Source of the DNA: Massariosphaeria phaeospora
Lineage: Eukaryota; Ascomycota; Dothideomycetes; Pleosporales
DNA: 64,000 nucleotides
Direction: 5' to 3'
NCBI GenBank assembly: GCA_011032825.1
Contig: JAADJZ010000001.1
Coordinates: 248,001 to 312,000, forward strand
The stretch's first letter is position 1, and the number at the start of each line of letters is the position of its first letter. Positions 57,172 through 64,000 of the stretch are shown one piece after another. The notes beneath the pieces were generated by a model. It did no database searches. It had not been told where the DNA came from and was given only the letters and a program-made list of their open reading frames with translations. The position numbers and the translations under genes are program-made.

Positions 57172-58356
57172 TCAGTCAGCATCGTATTCAGCTTGGTTGT
57201 TGATAGTCTTGTTGACACCGTCCTTACGGATCGGAATCTTGATGCCTTGGCCTGCAAAGGCCTTGCTGAGCGGCGTGCTCTCGATGACGCCGGGGAATTT
57301 CTTGGCCGAAAAGACTTGGAAGGGCTCGGAGAAACAGGTGGCCAGAACGGGGGCGACGCCCGTATTGAGCATGTTGTTGCCGAGGCCGCTACCAACGTCG
57401 ACGAAGTTCATCTTCAACCTGCGAAGCTATGTTAGCTAGAACAGGGAGTGATTTGGGCACGATGCATGCTTACCTAAAGGTGCCTTCTGTCCGTACCGAG
57501 AGATCCTGGAGAACGAACCAGAAGCCGGATTTTTGCGCCGTGTCTGTCAGGCGGAAAGCGTTCACCGTGAGACTCCCGATGAGATTTCTCGTGAACATGC
57601 CGGTGGCTGCACTCGGAGGGGCCTGCACCTGCATGGGCAGCTGGACCGGGTTACCGGCATAATGACTTTGGCTGGCGTATCCCTGGACGTAAGACGGGTT
57701 GGCCGATGGTGGGTAGTAGTTTGCAGGCATCGGCGGCGCATTGAAGGGCTGTGAGAAGTTTGGTGTTCCGGACATTGACCGCCCATACTGATCGACGACG
57801 GGCGTGATCATGGTCTGGGGTACGTACATGGGGCGGTCCAGAGGCGGTGGATAGGAGGTCGTTGTGCTACTGGAAATGGAGACGGTGGGTGCTCCGCTAG
57901 AATGGCGCACCAGGTTGACTTCGCGACTGCCTTCAGAGTCCCACAAGTCGACTGTGAGGACAAAGAAGGTACTGTCGACCTCATTAGGGTCGATCTCCTT
58001 ACCCGAGTGTGCGTCGCACACAACAAGCCTAATGCAGGGCGGAGAAGTGATGGGTCGGCGGTCCTGTGTCTCAGTCAGCAAGCACCAGCCGGACGGCACG
58101 CTCGTGGAGGATCGAACTTACTTTGTCGCCGAAGCCGCACATTCGGGCGCGAATGGGTTGCTGTTCTACTACCAGCCTGCACCGTTTCAGCAAATTTTCA
58201 AGGAGGAATTTTCAGGGATACGCACTTGTAGACACGGTCGCCTCTGCGTCCAGAGTAATCGCTTGCTGCTGCTGCTGTTGCTGCTTGGCGCGGCGGGAGG
58301 CCCATGACAGGAGGCAGGATTGATAATGGCCTCTGCTGCTGCGCAGGCGAATACAT
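57172..58356 (-). CDS. velB: Velvet regulator VelB
   Basis: Four exons, 58356-58226, 58176-58122, 58063-57474 and 57418-57172, 340 residues; introns 49, 58 and 55 bp. The start at 58356 is the only ATG of the frame before a stop or non-ATG codons; an extra upstream exon is possible. Joined, the velvet domain begins [21 protein letters not shown], then [29 protein letters not shown]. It is then interrupted by about 100 residues rich in Pro/Tyr/Ser/Gln, and resumes [37 protein letters not shown] and ends [29 protein letters not shown]. That split is diagnostic for VelB. VelB pairs with VeA or VosA in the nucleus to control light-dependent development, sporulation and secondary metabolism. The N-terminus is Gln/Pro/Ala-rich. 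Confidence 0.92.
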
Positions 58357-59252
58357 GGCGACGAAGCGGTGGCGGGGCGGTGAGGGTGGCTGCGTGGTTG
58401 AGTGCAGGCGGTCCAAGGATGACTTTTGGGGCGGCGGAAGCAGCGATGCGATGGGTGTTGAGACGAGTGTCGAGGGGGGAAGAACGTCTCAGTGCTGGAG
58501 GGGCATCGTCTTCGTCTTTGTACTGGGCGCGGGCGAGCTAGTACAGTAGGGCAGCGCTCGACCACGGGACGACGACGAGCAGGCGACGAGACAGAAGACG
58601 TGGAATAGTCGAGGGCGCGCAGTGGGTGTGGCTATATGGGGCGCCCATGCGTCGTCGGTCGTCGGGCGGCGGTGGGGGGAGAGCGAGGCGAGCAACGGGG
58701 TCGGACCCGATTAGCAACGCGCTGGTTCCGCGTCGCTGGGCGGGCGTGGCAGACGCAGCGGGCGTGGGAACGAGTGGGAAAATGTGAGGTGTACTGGGAG
58801 TGGGGGGGGCACTGGGGGGCACTGGTGCTGGGGCGCCGTCGCCACCGAGAGGGCTGAGGGCTGAGGGCTGAGGGCTGCTGCGCGAGGGCCGTTGTCGTCG
58901 TCGCACCGAGGGCTGGGGTTGTGATGGGCAGCACCAGCACCCGCGCATGGCAGTAGCGGTCGAGGGGAAAGCAGTAGTCAAGCCGAGGCAGGTTCCCGCA
59001 CAGTGGACGTGGGCCGTCGACGCGCCGAGCGACAGAGCTGCCCAGCTGCGCTGCACGGTGCAGCAGCGCTATCCGCTATCCGCACCCGGCCGGGCTGATC
59101 GCTGCTGCTGGGCGGCGGCGGGCAGCGGGCGGCGCGCGGCGGACAACGCCCACGGCCACCCTCGAAAACCTCCTGACCCCAGCTGCCTGTTGCGGCCGTC
59201 GAGTCGTGAGTCGTGCATATTCGTGCATTTAACCCACTACTGCCCGCCCTGC

Positions 59253-59276
59253 AGCCGCCGCCGCCGCCGCCGCCGC
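59253..59276. repeat. CCG trinucleotide tract
   Basis: About eight CCG units. Non-coding in any model I accept. Confidence 0.7.
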
Positions 59277-59361
59277 GGACTCGTCTTCAGTGCTCCCCTA
59301 GGTGCTCCAGACTGCTCAGTGCGCTTATCCACACCGGCCAGGCGCACCCAGCTGCCCGACT

Positions 59362-59425
59362 CTCGCTGTGCATCGCCCGTCTTCCACCCCCGACTCGCTG
59401 TGCATCGCCCGTCCTCCACCCCCCC
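59362..59425. repeat. Tandem duplication, 2 x 32 bp
   Basis: Two adjacent near-identical 32-bp units beginning CTCGCTGTGCATCGCCCGTC, differing at one or two positions. Confidence 0.65.
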
Positions 59426-59753
59426 GAAGGCGAGCGCTCCTTTCCGCTCGCCCCGCCGCGCCTGCGTCACCTTGCACTAGCGCACGCCTCGCCGCGGGCA
59501 TTCATGTCTATTCCACTCGTCTCTCTACAAACTACCGTCTGGGTCGCTAGCTATCGCCTCTCCGTTCGCCGGCGTCATGCTACAAAGGTATGCATCGCGT
59601 GAACGTCAAACCACCGCACCCGTCCCCCATCGTCTAGGCCCCAGACTGCATGTACAGTATTGCCTGAAATGCCACCGCCTTCGCTATGCACCGCTCCTCC
59701 TGCACGCCCAAACAGGCAGTCCGAGATGGCTAGCTGCAGCTCATCCCCCTCCC

Positions 59754-62311
59754 CTAGCCAAAGTGAAACAGCGTCTGCTTCTTGTTCCTGTTGCCCTTCT
59801 TCTTTCCTCCCAAGCCACCACTTGCCTCCTCTGCTGCCAGCTCATTCACGCTTTCGCCGTTGCTCGACCCTGCACCTCCAGTCCCCCACGCACTGGCTGG
59901 CGTGTTGCGTCCACTGTTGTCCCGCCGAACACCCGAGCCGGTATAGCCGGGACTGAACAGCGTGCTCGTTGGCTTGGGCGCCATAGGCAGTGCTGGAAAG
60001 GCATCGGTGAGACTGGTGCTGTTTTTGCTACTCAGCGCTACCGACGATGCGGCACGGGACGGCATCGGTGACGCCCGAGCACTTGCACTTGTCGACGACG
60101 AAGCCCACGGCACTTGCCCGGGTTTTGCTCCAATGCGGCCAGAGGACGATCCAGATGAAGCCGGGAACGGATTCCTCGACGATGCACTAGACCAGCTTGC
60201 CTGTCGGTTGGCCGTAGAGCGTGACGACTGCGCCGTCGAGCTCTTCAGCTTCAACACTCTGGACCCGCCGTGTGCTGCTGGGCCACCGCTCAGTGACGTT
60301 CCTGTTGTCGCTCCGGGCAATGATGGATAGTCCTCGTTGATTGCTCTCCAGTCGTTCCACGCCTTGACTAGATTGTCTCGCTTCGACTGGTTCTCGAAGA
60401 TATCTGCCAGTTCTTTCACGAGCTTGCCCATCTCTGCCGAACTCGTATCGAACAGGGCGAAGAATCCTTCGATGAGCTGAGTCGCTGCGATCGTTGAGCT
60501 GCGGTATGCTGACACTTGTGATCGGAAGTCCTGGAGTTTCTTTTGGTCATTCCGTAGCATGGCAGTAGCCCGCTCCGTCACGGCGTTGTGGCGTAAGAGA
60601 CGAGCCTGGTCCTGAGGAGTCTGAGGAACTGGGTTCGCTGGCGACGGATTCACACGCAGCTGATCTAGCCCACTTGTGACGGTACTCACTGTTGTCGTCG
60701 ACGGGCGTAAGGCGGTTACGGTCTGTGGCTCTGCGGCAGCCGGTGGGGGCCTAGCTGTGAAGGCTTCGTTCGGCGTAGGGCCGGAAGTGAGCTGTCCGCC
60801 AAATGCTCGACCCCGCCCCGGTTGGGCATCCTGGAGGGCCATCTGTCGCTGGTATGCTAATTCTGCCCTCGTCATCGGTTGAGCTGAGGAAGCAGGTAAT
60901 GGCTCCGCGTTTGGATCTCGACCACGGCCCCGTCCCCTACCCCTACCCCCTTCCCGACCGCGACCATCCCGTCTACCGCTGGATTCTTGGTCCTGTGAAG
61001 CACGAAGTTGGAAAGCTGACATGTCTACCCTTCGCGCATCCCGAAGTGCATCTTTGGATAGACCGTTTGGATGAACTTCCAACTGGTGTGCCTTCAAATC
61101 CATCTCTGAATCGAACACCACGAACTTCTTCTCGAGACACTCCCGGTCCGGACATAAAAAGTGCTCTTTTCGGAAGTGGACCTCTAGACCGTCGTAGTTG
61201 ACAAAATACTGCTGGTTTCTGCTCTCATTTCGGCGGTCGCATATGTGGCATCGCTCGTGCTTGTCTCTACAATGCGTAAAGAGTTCGTCATCGCCATAGA
61301 ATCGCTCTCGACAGAAACCGCATTCAGGGTGGCCCTTGAAACCACTCTGATCGATTGCGCCAGGGTTGTCATCGCCAAATTTTTGGTGTTTCCTCAGATC
61401 GGCATATGTGAAGAGCTCATGCTCGTGGGTGAAGACTTTCTTATTTCGCGTACAGAGATCACTAGAAATGGTTAGCCAGAGCTCGACACTAGTATTCGCG
61501 GATATGTCATAGTGTGAAATAACACCAAAGGCTTCGTGATAGAACACATGCACCTGTTATTGACTCTCATCCTCCCATGCAGGATTATAGACACTTACCA
61601 CATAACTTTGCCATGCGCCGTCTTGACATGTCTATGCAAGTCCGGCCATCCCAAACAGGCTACATCACACTCACCGTCCGGGCAATTGTATTGTAATAAT
61701 ATTCGAGTGTCATCGAAGGCCCCTGCGTTTTCGAACCGGATTCCTAGATTATCGTCCTTCTTGAAGAACTCGTCTGTAGTGAAGTCTTCGAAGTTCTTGA
61801 CTGGGTCGTCGGTGAATATTACATACTCTGATTCGTCTCTGCAGTGGGCGCATGTCTTCGTTTTGTACAGAGCTCTTAACCTCATCGAACATATGTGACA
61901 GGTTCGATGGTTGCAAGGCAAAACAGCGGTATGTTGCACAGGCGAGGCGCATATGAAGCAGACCTCTCCTTCGTCCTCATCTGCGGCAGTGTTTGTCGCA
62001 ACAGGTCCGGCGGCTGTTGCTAGAGGTTCTTGGTCGGTTCCTGGATTTGCTGAGTCTGCTGCAGGTATTTTGCCTTTCTGCAGAGGTCGTCCGCCGCGAT
62101 TGCCCCCTCCGTCTCGATTTCCGTGGCCCCGCCCGCGCCCGGGCTGATTTCCGCCTCTTCCCCCTCCTCTACCGTTGTGATGTTCGTGACCGCCATTCCC
62201 TGCTGGTTGCCCTCGGCCTCGACTTCGACCTCCGCGTCCGCCGCGCCGGCCTGGACTTGTGGGATCAAAGGGCTCTTGCGCGCTGGACGAGATTTCCGTC
62301 GTTGATGCCAT
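59754..62311 (-). CDS. HEL2: E3 ubiquitin ligase HEL2/ZNF598 (ribosome collision sensor)
   Basis: Two exons, 62311-61599 and 61461-59754, 806 residues; a 137-bp intron (GTAAGT..TAG) whose removal gives TAHGKVMCDLCTRNKKVFTH. An Arg/Gly-rich N-terminus (RGG-like, residues 20-70) is followed by a RING: CFICASPVQHTAVLPCNH, RTCHICSMRLRAL, CAHCRDESEYVIF. Then come a run of C2H2 fingers: LQYNCPDGECDVACLGWPDL, VMCDLCTRNKK, CGFCRERFYGDDELFTHCRD, CHICDRR, FLCPDRECLEKKFVVF. A second RG-rich tract, a helical region (IEGFFALFDTSSAEMGKLVK) and a Ser-rich tail ending KKKGNRNKKQTLFHFG complete it. HEL2 ubiquitinates small-subunit proteins of collided ribosomes on the cytosolic face and starts ribosome quality control. 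The RING cysteines and histidine look complete. The frame 61464-61553 upstream of exon 2 is intron. Confidence 0.92.
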
Positions 62312-62806
62312 GCGGGGTCGTTGTTCAGACGAGGGTTTGATTGGGATAAGAGCGAAAGTCCTAGAGCTGCTTTAAGTCAACGTATAAGCAGTTTGCTGCG
62401 GTAGCGATTGAAAGAGTAGCAGTAGTGAGCGGGCACGTTGAAGGTTATGTAGTATTGTGAGGCGTTTGGTGTGTAGTTTGGTGGACGATGATGACGCGAG
62501 CCGGAAGCGAATTAAAATCGGAGCTCGGGCCACATGCGCCACTCCGGGCGCAGCTTAAAGGCTCAGTCATATGGAGTGACTCAAACCTAAGGCATCTAAC
62601 TCGATCAAGGAAGAAAAGTCCAGGTGATTCGAAATGAATCATATGCGTAAATTAGCTATCGACTAGTTTTCCGCCCTGAGCCAACCCGGAAGTGGCTCCA
62701 CTGTAGGCGCCACGATAGTATGTCTCACATCTCCGCGTAGGGACCACTTCATATCTAAATGGGTTGCACAACTCCGGGCCTGGCGAGTAATTCAGCAACG
62801 AAAGAC
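62312..62806. other. Intergenic region between HEL2 start and MND1 stop
   Basis: About 500 bp; promoter of the HEL2-like gene. The open frame 62445-62642 has no support. Confidence 0.45.
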
Positions 62807-63572
62807 TCACAGTTCGCGCAAACCACCCTCCTCCTCGTCGAACTCATCGCCGTAACACATTTGCATGATACTACCCAACTGCTCCTTGTCTCCGCCAAGG
62901 TGGTCTTTCAACCAGCCCTCCATACTCAAGATTTGATCGGTGTGCTTCTCAGCATCGTTCCTGAACTTGTGTGCCTCGTCTCTCTTCTTGTCCATCTCCA
63001 CGGGGTCTTGTTCACTATACGCAGCTAGATCCTGTCGTAGCTTCTCGAGTTCTTTCGTCAGATCGTTGTGCCTAGTGATGAGCGTCTTGCGGTCGCCGCC
63101 TACAATCGTGTTAGCCTAAGACATGACAGATCGGACAGAACGAACATACCAGATCCCAGCAGCATGTCTTCGTCTTCCGCCCGCGCCGCACCAGCCTCAT
63201 CCACCTTGGACTGAAGATCTTCGACGACAGCATTGGCCTTGTTGTACTCTTCTTGTGCCTTCTCAAGTGCAGCCTCTTTCGCTTTTTTATCGTCGCTCGG
63301 GAAACTCCAGTACCAATTGCCACTGCCAATCTTCTCAACTCGAATCTGGTTCTCGTCCGAGAGCGCTTGGAGGTAGTCTTTGACTTGCATGCCATTGATG
63401 GATGCGACTGATGGAAGTGCTTTCTCTAGATCCTTGATACTATGAGCGACGGCTGTTTTGTGGAACCATGCGAGAATGGTAGCCTGTTTGACGGCGTTGG
63501 TTGTAGTTTTCGGTGCCTATAGGAACAATCAGTGGGTGTTGGACAGATCAGCAAATGTGTAGGTTTTACCAT
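62807..63572 (-). CDS. MND1: Meiotic nuclear division protein 1 (MND1)
   Basis: Three exons, 63572-63570 (the ATG alone), 63516-63150 and 63099-62807, 220 residues; introns 53 bp (GTAAAA..TAG) and 50 bp (GTATGT..TAG). Joined, it begins MAPKTTTNAVKQATILAWFH, then SIKDLEKALPSVASINGMQV, KDYLQALSDENQIRVEKIGS, NWYWSFPSDDKK: the winged-helix region of Mnd1. A long coiled coil (EAALEKAQEEYNKANAVVED onward) follows, and a C-terminal leucine-rich helix (ILSMEGWLKDHLGG, IMQMCYGDEFDEEEGG). Length and layout match Mnd1 of yeasts and animals. It forms a dimer with Hop2 that stimulates Dmc1/Rad51 strand exchange in meiosis. The presence of MND1 indicates meiotic capacity, which fits the RIP damage seen in the repeats. 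Confidence 0.9.
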
Positions 63573-64000
63573 TGAGTAGGCGCGCCTGCGACAAGACGAG
63601 GTCTTGTGGGAGAATGACTGAGATTGTGGAGATAGGAAAGTGAGGTTGGCGGATGCTAAGGAAGAGGGAAGACGTGCCTGCCTCAGACAGGGGCACGCCA
63701 AGCCAGCGCCGCTCAAAGATGGCAACCGCGCATCCCCACATGTAGATGAGAAGACTCGATGGTGCAGAAAGACATCGGTACCGCAGCCTAAGATTGAAGA
63801 GCAGAACGAATTCATGTTACCTACATTCGACTTCGTGGATGTCCTCCTATAGTGTCGGATAGTAAATTACCTCTGTACCGAGCCCGCCGTTTGTATGAAG
63901 TCTAGAGAGAATTAGATGAAGAACTGTCATTAGTGTCTGTGTGCAGCTCCTTAGTCTCAGGCCATGGGCGACGAGATTCTTTGCTAGCCTCATGCGTTGC
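63573..64000. other. MND1 upstream region to window end
   Basis: No gene recognised. The open frames 63426-63815 (minus) and 63640-63852 (plus) are without domain and partly antisense to MND1. Confidence 0.4.

Larger units (their letters stand above)
58357..59753. other. GC-rich velB leader and low-complexity region
   Basis: 1.4 kb with a tandem GGGCTGA heptamer (58850-58880), GGGGCACTGG repeats (58801-58830), a CCG tract and a 32-bp tandem duplication. Open frames on both strands lack domains. It probably carries the velB promoter and long 5' leader and the 3' flank of the HEL2-like gene. Confidence 0.45.

Noticed and set aside
61462..61598. Extra N-terminal segment of the downstream HEL2 frame
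   Set aside because: It is the intron: splicing it out restores the conserved VMCDLCTRNKK join.
1..64000. tRNA or rRNA genes
   Set aside because: I saw no A/B-box-bearing cloverleaf or rRNA-like sequence; a covariance-model scan would be needed to exclude degenerate copies.

Overview
The window looks like a chromosome segment of a filamentous ascomycete (Pezizomycotina, probably Dothideomycetes). Reasons: 45-140 bp spliceosomal introns with GTAWGT/YAG ends and CTAAC/CTGAC branch points, typical mould genes (velvet factor VelB, spherulin-4-like protein, fungal P450, NmrA-like protein), and blocks of transposons crippled by what looks like repeat-induced point mutation (RIP): Trp codons turned into stops, Glu to Lys, His to Tyr, Pro to Leu, very few CC/GG. 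Base composition is sharply two-part.

Layout. (1) 1-7465 is AT-rich: a decayed Ty3/Gypsy chromovirus with its 3' LTR, then a pogo/Fot1-type transposon carrying two younger insertions. (2) 7466-12400 is a small GC-balanced island with the unmutated tail of that pogo element, a truncated SnoaL-like fragment, an NmrA-like gene and, convergent to it, a cytochrome P450 gene. (3) 12400-41295 is about 29 kb of nested, mutated repeats: three pogo-type remnants, a minus-strand Gypsy element with LTRs, a second plus-strand Gypsy element, two copies of a MULE (Mutator-like) transposon, one with both terminal inverted repeats and a 9-bp target duplication, and at least seven foldback/MITE elements flanked by TA. 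(4) 41400-64000 is a gene-rich block of ten conserved genes: a ZNG1/CobW-type GTPase, a spherulin-4-like protein, a prolyl-4-hydroxylase-like dioxygenase, a Pho80-type cyclin, proteasome subunit beta-1 (PRE3), a Bem46/ABHD13-type hydrolase, an RRM+YTH m6A-reader-like protein, VelB, the ribosome-quality-control E3 ligase HEL2/ZNF598, and the meiotic recombination factor MND1. All gene models were spliced by eye: reading frame is continuous through every junction and total lengths are multiples of three.

The genes are housekeeping or developmental and do not form one pathway; the NmrA/P450 pair on its repeat-bounded island is the only accessory-looking locus. The most interesting structure is in the repeats. 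All foldback elements begin ACGTA next to TA. Most carry two tandem copies of a subterminal motif whose variable core differs between elements but is usually matched within one end. One foldback has inserted at the exact dyad axis of another. Mutation density changes at the edge of the duplicated part of the MULE.
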